Assembly: GCA_965276665.1 (NCBI GenBank)
Contig: OZ255620.1
Location: forward strand, 3,472,001-3,536,000
Direction: 5' to 3'
Source: CAWGJC01 sp965276665
Lineage (GTDB): Bacteria > Pseudomonadota > Alphaproteobacteria > Acetobacterales > Acetobacteraceae
Length of the DNA: 64,000 bases
In this document: piece after piece, positions 9,003 through 17,407 of the stretch
Layout of the letters: the number at the start of each line of letters is the position of its first letter
Position numbering within the stretch: position 1 is the first letter of the stretch
Position numbers and translations under genes: made by a program
The notes under the pieces: generated by a model
The model's input: the letters and a program-made list of their open reading frames with translations, nothing else
Told to the model about the DNA's origin: nothing
The model's database searches: none

Positions 9003-10265
9003 ATGACAATGCTTGGCCGCCGGCGCATGGTCGGGGCGGTTGCAGCCACCATCGCTTCGCCGGTTCTGACGATGCCGATGCTGTCGGCCCGGGCCGAGGC
9101 GGCGCCGATCAACCTGCACATGATGAGAACACCCTCCTACGAGTTCTATGCTCGCAAGATCAGGAACGAGATGCCGGGCGTCATGGTCAGCCCGACGCTG
9201 ATGCCGGTGGATCAGCTGAACGAGCTGCTGACGATCAGCCTGTCGGCGGGATCGGATTCGCTCGACCTGATCTATGCCGGCGGCGGCTCGACCATTGCGA
9301 AATATGCGAAGAGCGGCTGGCTCGAGCCGCTCGATGCGTATTGGGAGAAGTACCGCGCGGAATATCAGCTCGACGGATTCCCGGAGGACGCGGTCAAATT
9401 CCTGACTTATGACGGGAGGCTATACGGAATCCCGACCGTCGCGAACACCGAATTGCTGTTTTACCGGGACGATCTGCTGAAGGCGAGGAAGGTGTCGCCG
9501 CCGCGCACCGTCGATGACTATCTGAGCCTCGCCAGGGCGCTCAACTCCCCGCGTCGCTCCGGGATCTGCCTCCGGCTGAAACGCGTTGATGCCTGCGAGC
9601 ATACGACGAATTGGGCGCTGAATTCGATGGGGGAGGGATGGTTCGACGACCGGTATCGTCCGCTGTTCAACAGCGACAAGGGCGTCGCCGCCATCGCGCG
9701 GTTGCGGGACTTCGCGAAGGTCGCGGCGCCCGGCATCACCACACAGGCGAATGACGAGTGCACCGTGCTGATGCAGCAGGATCAGGTTGCGATGCAGATC
9801 ATGTGGGTGAGCCGGGCGGCGGCGATGGACAGTCCCGAGCAGTCCCGCGTGATCGGGAAGGTGGATTTTGCCGCACCCCCGGGCGGCGGCGCGGCGACCG
9901 GCTGGGACAGTTTCGCGATCTCGAAATTCAGCCGCCAGGACAAGGATCTGCTGTTCCGCCTGATCGCCGGCGTCACCAGCGAGGCGAATATGCGCGAGGG
10001 CGCGGATGTCATCATCCCGCCGCGCACCGCGGTTCTGCAGGACCCGGCGCTGGTCGCGAAATACCGCTTCTTTCCGGCGCTCTCGGATGCGGTGAAGACG
10101 GCCAGGCTGCTCCCGATATTTCCGGAATTTCCCGAGACCGCGCAGATCATCACGCAATATGTCAGCGAGGCCGTCACCGGGCAGATGGAGACGAAACCCG
10201 CGATGGATGCGGCGGCGCGCGACGTCGAGGCGCTGCTGAAGGAGCGCGGCTACTACAAGACCTAG
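9003..10265 (+). CDS. ABC transporter solute-binding protein, family 1 (sugar-type), Tat signal
   Basis: Periplasmic binding protein of 420 residues. The start has a twin-arginine-like leader (LGRRRMVGAVAATI) ending near ARAEA. Downstream it has the family-1 pattern: NELLTISLSAGSDSLDLIY, SGWLEPLD, VKFLTYDGRLYGIP and FYRDDLL. GGAGG at 8991-8995 precedes the ATG at 9003; an upstream extension in the same frame is rejected for that reason. No permease or ATPase gene is adjacent, so it is either an orphan or serves a transporter encoded elsewhere. Ligand not predictable. Confidence 0.88.
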   Translation: MTMLGRRRMVGAVAATIASPVLTMPMLSARAEAAPINLHMMRTPSYEFYARKIRNEMPGVMVSPTLMPVDQLNELLTISLSAGSDSLDLIYAGGGSTIAKYAKSGWLEPLDAYWEKYRAEYQLDGFPEDAVKFLTYDGRLYGIPTVANTELLFYRDDLLKARKVSPPRTVDDYLSLARALNSPRRSGICLRLKRVDACEHTTNWALNSMGEGWFDDRYRPLFNSDKGVAAIARLRDFAKVAAPGITTQANDECTVLMQQDQVAMQIMWVSRAAAMDSPEQSRVIGKVDFAAPPGGGAATGWDSFAISKFSRQDKDLLFRLIAGVTSEANMREGADVIIPPRTAVLQDPALVAKYRFFPALSDAVKTARLLPIFPEFPETAQIITQYVSEAVTGQMETKPAMDAAARDVEALLKERGYYKT

Positions 10266-10290
10266 CGGGCGCCCGAACGGGGGAGGCGCG

Positions 10291-10397
10291 GCTAGGACAT
10301 CATCCGTTCGAACGGAATCGTTCGAGCGGATAAAGATGCTCGCCAAAACCGAGAGCTAGAGCCTGTGAAGTGAGCAAATGCGAACGGAACATGCTAA
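10291..10397. repeat. Repeat family 2, copy 1 (about 107 bp, MITE-like)
   Basis: Lies in the convergent gap after the solute-binding gene. It aligns along its length with 59185-59293: shared blocks include CCGTTCGAACGGA, GGATAAAGATGCTCGCCAAAA and ATGCGAACGGAACATGCT. Ends are imperfect inverted repeats (CTAGGACAT.. and ..ACATGCTAAG). The TAG stop of the broken gene on the other strand (10396-10394) is formed by this terminus. Confidence 0.8.
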
Positions 10398-11944
10398 GGC
10401 GCGAGGCTCACGTTCTGCAAGCGGATCAGCCCGTCCGGGTTGAACAGAAACCCGTTTAGCTTGGCATTCATCGCCATGATCAGCGGCGGATGATAGAGAT
10501 AGATGATCGGTCGGTCATCGGCGATGATCTGCAATGCGTGATGGTAGTCGTCGCGGCGCTTCTGCATGTCGGTATCGGCCTGTCCGGCCAGCAGGTACGG
10601 CTCGGCGCCGGCACAATAGCGTGAATCGTTGGTCGGCGATTTGCAGCCGAGCAGCGTGTAAGTGTCGCCATCCGGATCGACCCGGCCGCTCCAGCCGATC
10701 ACGCTTGCCTGGAAATCGCCGCTGGCCTGGCGCGCGAGCTGCGTCTGGAACTCGGTCGATTGCAGGGAAATCTCGATCCCTGCATCGGCCGCCATTGATT
10801 GCAGCATCTGTCCGAGCTGCATCTGATCCGCGGCGTTGGTCACCATCAGGCTGAGCTTCGGATGCGCGACGCCGCTCTCCTGGATGAGTTGCTTGGCGCG
10901 CGCGATATCCGGGCCCGGGTGCACGGGCCGGTCGGCTGCGTAATAAGGGCTGCTGGGCGGCACCGCCTAATTGCCGATCACCGCGTTGCCGTCGAACAGA
11001 ACCTGGTTGATCGCCGAGCGGTCGATCGCGAGATCGAGCGCCTCGCGCAGCTTCGCGGATTTCTGGAAATCCGGATTGCCGCCCTTACCGTTCGCGAGGT
11101 TCAAGGTGATCCCGTTATATTGCAGGCTCGGCCCGACCATCACCTTGAAACGCTTGTCCGATTTCAGCCCGGCGACATCGCTCGCCAGAATGCGCTCGGC
11201 GAAGTCGAGGGAGCCGGCGCGCAGATCCGCCAGCCGCACCGTCGGATCCGGGATGACATGAAACTCGACGCGATCGAGATGGAATTGCGCCTGGTTCCAA
11301 TAGGACGGATCGCGCACCAGCACCACCCTGTCCTGCGCGACACGCTGCTGGAAGCGGAAGGGTCCGGAGCAGGCGGGGGCCGCGTCGAAGCCGGCGGGGT
11401 TCTGCAGCGCTTTGGGCGAGGCGATCAGTCCGGCGCGGTCCGACAATTGCGCGATCAGGGGGGCGAAGGGTGTCTTCAGGTTGAGCCGCACGGTGAGCGG
11501 GTCGATGATGTCGATCGTGTCGATGGCGGCGATCTCGGAGCGCCGACGGCTGGTCGGCAGGGTCAGATCGCGATTGAGATTGAACGCGACGGCGGCGGCG
11601 TCCATCGGCGTGCCGTCTTGGAACTTGACGTCGGGGCGCAGCTTGAAGGTGACCGATTTGCCGTCGGGCGCCGTCGTCCAGGAGAGCGCGAGCTGCGGCA
11701 CGAAGCTTAGATCGGGGGCGACGTCGACCAGTTTGTTGCACAGGCTGGTGAGGATGATGCGGCCGACGAAACTATAGGCGCGCGCAGGATCGAAGCTGTC
11801 GGGGTCGTCCTGAATGCCGATCCGCAGAACCGTCTCGGCATGCGCGGCCGCGATCAGCGCGCCGCCCAGGGAGATGCTCAACGCGGCGCCCAGCGTGATG
11901 CCGGAAAGCACTCGTCGCAATGTCCTGCCGAGGGATGCGCGCAT
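10394..11944 (-). pseudogene. ABC transporter substrate-binding protein, family 5 (peptide/nickel type), interrupted by an in-frame TAG
   Basis: A full-length family-5 binding protein reads on the minus strand from 11944: signal peptide, then VLRIGIQDDPDSFDPARAY, FVPQLALSW and LDLAIDRSAINQVLFDG. The frame stops at TAG (10969-10967) after DGNAVIGN and continues in the same frame with AVPPSSPYY to a second stop at 10394. In this family the usual text is GNQAVPPSSPYY, so the amber codon replaces a glutamine codon (CAG to TAG, one base). Total would be about 516 residues, normal length. No frameshift is needed. Either a young pseudogene, a suppressed stop, or a sequencing error. No permeases adjoin it. 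Confidence 0.85.
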
Positions 11945-12208
11945 GGAACACTCCTTTGCAGGTCGAAGCCGCCTTGCGAGGGATTATGCAGGTTTCGCCC
12001 GGCAAGGCGAGAGGGGCGCTCGCGCAGCCCGATTCCGCCGGCCGGTGGCGTGACGCAAGGGATCGGCTGGCCGAAAAGGGGGAGGCATGCGGCGTGGATC
12101 GGTCTAGGGTCCTGCCCGCCGACGACAGGTGCCGGGCGAACGAGCCGCTTTCGACGCGCGACGGATGGGAGAAGGCAATATGCAGGACATGATGACGGGT
12201 GCGGGACG

Positions 12209-13282
12209 ATGAAGATCGCGGTGCTGCCCGGAGACGGCATCGGGCCTGAAGTGACCGCGCAGTCGGTGAAGGTGCTGCGCGCGCTGGCCGGCAACCGGCT
12301 CGACCTGCAGATGACCGAGGCGCCGATCGGCCAGGCGGGCGTCGATGCGGCCGGCGTGCCGCTGCCGGACGAGACGCTCGCGCTCGCGGGAGCGTCGGAT
12401 GCGATCCTGTTCGGCGCGGCGGGCGGCCCGACCGACGAGCTGCCGGATCGCAGCAAGCGTCCCGGCGCCGGGCTGCTGAAGTTGCGCAAATCGCTCAACC
12501 TCTACGCCAATTACCGCCCGGCCGTGCTGTTCGACGAACTGATCGGCGCGTCGACCTTGCGGCCGGAGATCGTGCGCGGCGTGGACATGATGATCCTCCG
12601 CGAGCTGAACGGCGATCTCTATTTCGGCGAGCCGCGCGGCGTCAGCCGCGAGGGCGACAAACGCGTCGGGATCAACACCATGCGCTACAGCGAGGATGAG
12701 ATCGCGCGCATCGCGCATGCCGGGTTCCGGGCAGCGCGCGGGCGGCGCGGCAAGCTCTGCTCGGTCGACAAGGCGAACGTGCTGGAGACGATGCAGCTCT
12801 GGCGCGAAGTGGTGATGGAGATTGGGCGCGACTATCCCGATGTCGAGCTCTCCCACCTCTATGTCGATGCCGCCTCGATGATGCTGATCCGCGCGCCGAA
12901 GCAGTTCGACGTGATCGTCACCGGCAACGTGTTCGGCGATATCCTGTCGGATGCCGCGGCGATGCTGACCGGTTCGATCGGCATGCTGCCCTCGGCCTCG
13001 ATGGGGGACGGGCATCTCGGCCTGTTCGAACCGGTGCACGGCTCCGCCCCCGACATTGCTGGGCGCGACCTCGCCAACCCGCTCGCCTCGATCATGTCGT
13101 CGGCGATGATGCTGCGCTATTCGCTGAACCTGCCGGCAGAGGCCGACAAGATCGAGCATGCGGTGCGCAGCGTGCTTGCCGCCGGCTATCGCACCGGGGA
13201 TATCCACCAGCCCGGTACGCGTCTTGTGGGCACGGTGGAAATGGGCGATGCCGTGATCGAGGCGTTGGAGCGAGCCGCCTGA
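12209..13282 (+). CDS. leuB: 3-isopropylmalate dehydrogenase-like (LeuB) NAD-dependent decarboxylating dehydrogenase
   Basis: Cytoplasmic isocitrate/isopropylmalate dehydrogenase family member, 357 residues. The start MKIAVLPGDGIGPEV is standard. LRKSLNLYANYRPA matches the LeuB substrate loop, ELNGDLYFGEPRG is the LeuB form of the family motif, and GSAPDIAGRDLANPLASI is the NAD-binding end. LeuB makes 2-oxoisocaproate from 3-isopropylmalate in leucine synthesis. No leuA, leuC or leuD lies near, so it could be a paralogue acting on another malate (tartrate or 3-alkylmalate). The frame is open far upstream, but the ATG at 12209 gives the conserved N-terminus. The 264 bp before it hold nothing recognisable. 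Confidence 0.85.
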   Translation: MKIAVLPGDGIGPEVTAQSVKVLRALAGNRLDLQMTEAPIGQAGVDAAGVPLPDETLALAGASDAILFGAAGGPTDELPDRSKRPGAGLLKLRKSLNLYANYRPAVLFDELIGASTLRPEIVRGVDMMILRELNGDLYFGEPRGVSREGDKRVGINTMRYSEDEIARIAHAGFRAARGRRGKLCSVDKANVLETMQLWREVVMEIGRDYPDVELSHLYVDAASMMLIRAPKQFDVIVTGNVFGDILSDAAAMLTGSIGMLPSASMGDGHLGLFEPVHGSAPDIAGRDLANPLASIMSSAMMLRYSLNLPAEADKIEHAVRSVLAAGYRTGDIHQPGTRLVGTVEMGDAVIEALERAA

Positions 13283-13304
13283 CAAAGCGCAAGCTGCGCG
13301 GCGG

Positions 13305-14132
13305 TCATTGCGCCGGGAAAGCCGGGACCGGGCGCGTCGTGCGGGCTTGGGTCGATGCGGCGGTCCACACGCGTCCGGCCGCATAGCACAACGCGCTCCC
13401 CACGCCGACGAAGAAGCCGATCGGCCAATCCGTCACGAAGGCCAGCGCGACCGCCGCCCAGACCGTCGCGAGAGACAGGCAGGCGGCCAGCAGCAGGGCG
13501 CGCAGCGGCCGGGCGGTGAAGGCGCGGGCGGCGGCGGCCGGTCCGACCATCAGGCTGAACACCAGCAACGCGCCGACCACCGGCAGCGCCACGATGGTGG
13601 CGAGCGCCAGGATCGCGAGAAACAGCAGATCGATCCGACGATCGGGGATCCCGCGCGCGGCCGCCAGCGCCGGCGAGAGCGCGCTCAAGAGAAGCGGGCG
13701 GAACACCAGCAGGGTGAGCGCGATCGCGGCGCCGCTGATCGCGGCGAGCGGCGGCAGCTCGCCGCGATCAACGCCCAGCACCTCGCCGAACAGCAGCGCA
13801 TAGACGGCCTGCGCATATCCATGGGTCATGCTGAGGAAGAGCGCGCCGAGCCCGAGCAGGGTGATGAACGAGAGAGCGGTCGCGACGTCGCGCCGTTCGC
13901 CGCGCTCGAGCTGGCTGATGCCGATCACGCCGAGCCCCGCGAAGACGAGCAGGCCGAGCATCGGATTGATGCCGAGCAGCGACGCGGCGGCGGCGCCGGG
14001 AAACGTGCCGAGCGGCAGGGCATGCGCCGCGAAGGTGGCGCCGCGGATCACCACGAAGAACCCCACCACGCCCGCGACGAGCGCGACGATGCTGGCGGCG
14101 ATCCAGGTGCTGGCCATGAAGCCCGAGAACAC
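13305..14132 (-). CDS. Metal ABC transporter permease, ABC-3 (ZnuB/MntB) family
   Basis: Inner-membrane permease of 275 residues, mostly hydrophobic with about eight helices. Family marks: FFVVIRGATFAAHALPLGTF followed by PGAAAASLLG near the start, and LPVVGALLVFSLMVGPAAAA. It is the second of two ABC-3 permease genes in the cluster; the first begins upstream and ends 3 bp before this start. The pair likely forms a heterodimer feeding zinc (or manganese) through the membrane. Last gene of the four-gene metal operon. Confidence 0.9.
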   Translation of the reverse strand: MFSGFMASTWIAASIVALVAGVVGFFVVIRGATFAAHALPLGTFPGAAAASLLGINPMLGLLVFAGLGVIGISQLERGERRDVATALSFITLLGLGALFLSMTHGYAQAVYALLFGEVLGVDRGELPPLAAISGAAIALTLLVFRPLLLSALSPALAAARGIPDRRIDLLFLAILALATIVALPVVGALLVFSLMVGPAAAARAFTARPLRALLLAACLSLATVWAAVALAFVTDWPIGFFVGVGSALCYAAGRVWTAASTQARTTRPVPAFPAQ

Positions 14133-14135
14133 GGC

Positions 14136-14975
14136 TCAGCCGCGTCCGCAGGCGAGGTAAGCCAGAAAGATGAGCGTGACGATGCAGAAACTCACCGGCC
14201 AGCCATGGCCGCCGGTCCAGGCATAGCTGTCATAGGCGATCAGGATGCCGGCCCAGGTGGCGGCGAGGCCGATCAGCGCGGCCAGCAGAATCGCGGCCCC
14301 CGGCCGGCGCGCGATGCGCAGCGAGATGGCGGCCGGCCCGATCAGCAGGGCCGTCGACAGGATTGCGCCCACTGTCATTGCCGACAACGCGACCGTGAGC
14401 GCCAGCACGACCAAATGCAGGAACCCGACCAGCCGCACCTTCACCCCGCGCATCGCGGCGAGCTCCGGGTCGAGCGAGCTCAGCAGCAGGGGGCGATAGA
14501 GCGTCGCGATCGCGAGTGTGGCGATCACCGCCACCACCAGCGCGAGCGGGACGATCGAGGCCGGGATCGCGAACATCGAGCCGAACATCACCGTCACCGC
14601 GGTGCCGGTTGTGCTGCCCGACGTCACGTCGAGATAGAGCAGCAACGCCGCCAGGCCGAGGCCCGCGCCGAGCGCCACCCCGGTGACCAGGTCGCGCTCG
14701 CGCGCTCCTTCGCCCCGGACCAGCTCCATGCCGCATGAGGCGATCACGCCCATGGCCATGAAGCCGAGAAGCGGGTTGATCCCGAGCAGGAAGGAGGCGG
14801 CGCCGCCCGCGCTGCTGATATCGGCCAGCGCGTGCCCGGCAAAGGCTTCTCCGCGGATCACGGTGAACACGCCGACGAGGCCGGAGACGATGGCCGCGCC
14901 GCCGCCGATCAGCGCCGCATTGCGCATCGGCTCGCTCGTGAACCAGCCGGGCTCGAACAACAGCGAGAGAATCAC
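14136..14975 (-). CDS. Metal ABC transporter permease, ABC-3 (ZnuB/MntB) family
   Basis: 279-residue membrane protein of the same family as its downstream neighbour. The family pattern GVFTVIRGEAFAGHALADIS and GAILSTALLIGPAAISLRIA is clear. The start overlaps the ATPase stop by four bases (ATGA), so ATPase and permease are coupled. Two different permease genes per operon is less common than the single znuB of enteric bacteria, and suggests an MntCD/SitCD-like heterodimer. Zinc is favoured only because of the divergent Zur-type regulator. Confidence 0.9.
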   Translation of the reverse strand: MILSLLFEPGWFTSEPMRNAALIGGGAAIVSGLVGVFTVIRGEAFAGHALADISSAGGAASFLLGINPLLGFMAMGVIASCGMELVRGEGARERDLVTGVALGAGLGLAALLLYLDVTSGSTTGTAVTVMFGSMFAIPASIVPLALVVAVIATLAIATLYRPLLLSSLDPELAAMRGVKVRLVGFLHLVVLALTVALSAMTVGAILSTALLIGPAAISLRIARRPGAAILLAALIGLAATWAGILIAYDSYAWTGGHGWPVSFCIVTLIFLAYLACGRG

Positions 14976-15796
14976 GGCACCGGCGTGGCATGCATGGGGT
15001 GCCGCTCGATCGCCGCCTCCGCGCTCTCGGACGCCTCGGCGGCGATCACCAGGATACGGCCATGCACGCGGATCACGTCGATAGGGTGGCCGTAGAGCGC
15101 GCTCAGCACGTCGGTGCGCACGATCTCCTCCGCCCGCCCGCTCGCGGCGCGGCCATTGGCAAGATAGACGATGCGATCCATCGCCGGCAGCAGCGGGTTC
15201 ATGTCGTGCGCGGAGAGCAGGATCGCGATGCGCCGCTCCCGCGACAGATGCCGGAGAAGCGCGACGATGCCGGGGATGCTGGCGATGTCGAGATTGGCGA
15301 GCGGCTCATCGAGGATCAGGAGGCGAGGCTGGCGGATCAGCGCATGCGCGATCAGCACGCGCTGCTGCTGGCCGCCGGAGAGCGTGCCGATCCGCTGGTC
15401 GGCGAAGGGGAGCGCATCGACCGCATCGAGCATCGCATCCACCGCGCGCCGGCGCGCCTTTGTGCGCAGCGGCAGGCCGAGACGATGCCCGTCGAGCCCG
15501 AGCGCCACCACGTCCCGCGCACGTACCGGAATGGCGGGATCGAAGGTGGATTTCTGCGGCACGTAGCCGAGCGAAGCCGGCCGACGGCCGCCCTCGACCG
15601 ACACGCTGCCGCGCTCCGGCCGGATGAAGCCGAGAATGCTCCGCAGCAGCGTCGTCTTGCCGGAGCCGTTGGCGCCGATCAGGCCGCAAAACGTGCCTTC
15701 CGCGAGGCTGAAATCGACATCCGCGAGAATGCGGCGGCCGCCGAGCGAGACGCTCAACCGGTCGACATTCAGAACTCCGCTGCGCGCCAGGATCAT
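14972..15796 (-). CDS. znuC: Metal ABC transporter ATP-binding protein (ZnuC-like)
   Basis: 274-residue ABC ATPase energising the metal importer. Walker A GANGSGKTT, signature LSGGQQQRV, Walker B RLLILDEPLANLD and the switch histidine of LLSAHDMNPL are all present. Its start overlaps the end of the binding-protein gene by four bases and its stop overlaps the first permease. The C-terminal 35 residues after the ATPase core are charged and of no known motif. Confidence 0.92.
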   Translation of the reverse strand: MILARSGVLNVDRLSVSLGGRRILADVDFSLAEGTFCGLIGANGSGKTTLLRSILGFIRPERGSVSVEGGRRPASLGYVPQKSTFDPAIPVRARDVVALGLDGHRLGLPLRTKARRRAVDAMLDAVDALPFADQRIGTLSGGQQQRVLIAHALIRQPRLLILDEPLANLDIASIPGIVALLRHLSRERRIAILLSAHDMNPLLPAMDRIVYLANGRAASGRAEEIVRTDVLSALYGHPIDVIRVHGRILVIAAEASESAEAAIERHPMHATPVP

Positions 15797-16761
15797 TCCC
15801 GGTGCGCGGCCCGGAGCGTCTGCGTGGAGACCCGCTCGGCGACGGCGCGGCGCAACGCCACGACTTCCGCCAGCATCCAGGATTGATAGGTGAAGCCGGG
15901 CGTCGGCATCGTCTCGTACACCCCGATCACCGGGATGCCGTTCTCCTTGGCGCGCGACAAGAAGGATTTCGTGAGCGTGTCGGTCACCTGCTGATTGTAG
16001 ACGAACACCTTCACCTTGCGGGCGCTGAACAACGCATTTTGCGCGGTGACGTCCTGCGGCGCGGGATCGGTGCCGTTCATGATCGCGGTCTGCAGGCTGG
16101 TCGGCGTCAGAATATCGGCGCCCGCCGCCTGCAGCATATCGTTGGCGACCGGCTCGGTCGCCGCGATCGGCGTGTTTCCATACTGCGTCCTGAAGTCGGT
16201 GATCGCCGCCGTCCAGGGCGCGAGCGAGGCATCGAAGCTGCGCAGGTTCGCGGCGAAATAGGCCGCATCCTCGGGCATCAGGCGAGACAATGCGGCGGCG
16301 ATGGCCTTGGCGACGAGGGGCATCGTCTTCGGGTCGTACCAGAGATGCGGGTTGGCCGTGCTGTCCGGCAGACCGAGCAGATGCTGGACATCGATCACCT
16401 GCCGCGCGGCATTGGGCGACGCCGCGACGACCCGATCGGCCCAGCCATCATAGCCGAGCCCGTTCTTGACGATCAGCGCCGCGCCGGCGATCCGTGCCGC
16501 GATCCGCGGGCTGATCTCGAAACTATGCGGGTCGGTATTCGGATCGGTCTCGATCGCCGTCACCCGCACATGGACGCCGCCGATCTGGCCGATCACGTCG
16601 GCATATTCATTCTCGATTCCGATCGCCTGCGCCACGCCGGACTTTGCAGCGACTGAGGGCGTCGCCGCGACGGCGGGGCCGGACGCGGCGGCGAGCACGA
16701 GCAGAGCGCCCGACATACCCCGACGAAGCAGTCGGCCGGGCCGCGCGAATAAACCTGTCAT
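15793..16761 (-). CDS. znuA: Periplasmic zinc/manganese-binding protein (ZnuA-like)
   Basis: Cluster A-I metal-binding lipocalin-like receptor, 322 residues with an N-terminal signal peptide (hydrophobic stretch GALLVLAAASGPAVAA). Metal ligands of the family can be seen: His in TDPHSFEIS, His in STANPHLWYDP, Glu in AATEPVANDML and Asp/Glu near the C-terminus. There is no His-rich loop, which many ZnuA proteins have, so manganese cannot be excluded. First gene of the operon; two inverted repeats of the Zur type lie between it and the divergent Fur-family gene. Confidence 0.88.
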   Translation of the reverse strand: MTGLFARPGRLLRRGMSGALLVLAAASGPAVAATPSVAAKSGVAQAIGIENEYADVIGQIGGVHVRVTAIETDPNTDPHSFEISPRIAARIAGAALIVKNGLGYDGWADRVVAASPNAARQVIDVQHLLGLPDSTANPHLWYDPKTMPLVAKAIAAALSRLMPEDAAYFAANLRSFDASLAPWTAAITDFRTQYGNTPIAATEPVANDMLQAAGADILTPTSLQTAIMNGTDPAPQDVTAQNALFSARKVKVFVYNQQVTDTLTKSFLSRAKENGIPVIGVYETMPTPGFTYQSWMLAEVVALRRAVAERVSTQTLRAAHRE

Positions 16762-16787
16762 CTCGGACCTCGTGATGCACGGGAAGC

Positions 16788-16804
16788 ATGCTATAACATA
16801 GCAT
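16788..16804. promoter_or_regulatory. Putative Zur operator 1
   Basis: Perfect 7-3-7 inverted repeat ATGCTATAACATAGCAT, 27 bp before the znuA start. It resembles the alphaproteobacterial Zur box (core TGTTATANTATAACA) in length, spacing and AT-rich core. Occupancy would block the importer operon when zinc is sufficient. Confidence 0.7.
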
Positions 16805-16849
16805 TCAACCGGTCCAGAGCCGGCGTGCGGCAGAGATTGCCCGGCGGGG

Positions 16850-16866
16850 ACAATATGCTACATTGT
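16850..16866. promoter_or_regulatory. Putative Zur operator 2
   Basis: Inverted repeat ACAAT-ATGCTAC-ATTGT, 28 bp before the GTG of the Fur-family gene. It shares ATGCTA with operator 1 and lies on the regulator side of the divergent region, which suggests autoregulation. Confidence 0.5.
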
Positions 16867-16893
16867 ATCGGCCAAGGCTGACGAGGTGAACCC

Positions 16894-17370
16894 GTGCCGC
16901 AAGCGAGCTTCACGTCCAAAACCACCGCGTTGCTCGACCGCGCCGAGGATGTGTGCGAGCGACGCGGCGCGCGATTGACCGAGCTGCGCCGGCACGTGCT
17001 CGGGCTGGTGCTGGACAGCCCGACACCTTCCGGCGCCTACGACATGCTCGACCGGCTGCGCCAGCACCATCGCGGCGCGGCCCCGCCCACCGTCTATCGC
17101 GCGCTCGACTTCCTGCTCGAGCAGGGGCTGATCCACAAGGTGGAGCGGCTATCCGCCTTCGTCGGCTGCGTGCATGGGTTCGAGGATGAGGAGATGCATC
17201 ATCACTCGGCGCAGTTCCTCATCTGCAAGCATTGCGGCAATGTCACGGAACTGGACGAGAAGGCGATCAGCCGGGCCTTGCTGCGCGCCGCGGCGCGCAG
17301 CGGGTTTCATCTGACTGGGTCGACCGTGGAGGCGGAGGGCGTCTGCGCCGCCTGCGCCGCGCAAGGCTGA
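16894..17370 (+). CDS. zur: Fur-family transcriptional regulator, probable Zur
   Basis: 158-residue metal-dependent repressor. An N-terminal winged helix (TELRRHVLGLV, PTVYRALDFLLEQGL) precedes a dimer/metal domain with HGFEDEEMHHH, the CKHC pair and a second pair CAAC near the end, i.e. the structural zinc site, plus His residues for the sensing site. Start codon is GTG at 16894. Divergent from the zinc importer with two inverted repeats between them, the classic Zur arrangement. Fur or Mur is possible but the transporter context favours zinc. Confidence 0.9.
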   Translation: MPQASFTSKTTALLDRAEDVCERRGARLTELRRHVLGLVLDSPTPSGAYDMLDRLRQHHRGAAPPTVYRALDFLLEQGLIHKVERLSAFVGCVHGFEDEEMHHHSAQFLICKHCGNVTELDEKAISRALLRAAARSGFHLTGSTVEAEGVCAACAAQG

Positions 17371-17407
17371 CAGGGCCGCGCTTCCGGATCGCGATACCGG
17401 GCGACGC

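Noticed and set aside
10394..10963. Separate small gene for the C-terminal half of the binding protein
   Set aside because: It is in the same frame as the upstream half and the sequence continues the family motif across the TAG, so it is one broken gene.
12104..13384. Minus-strand 426-codon frame opposite leuB
   Set aside because: No family features; LeuB motifs are all on the plus strand.
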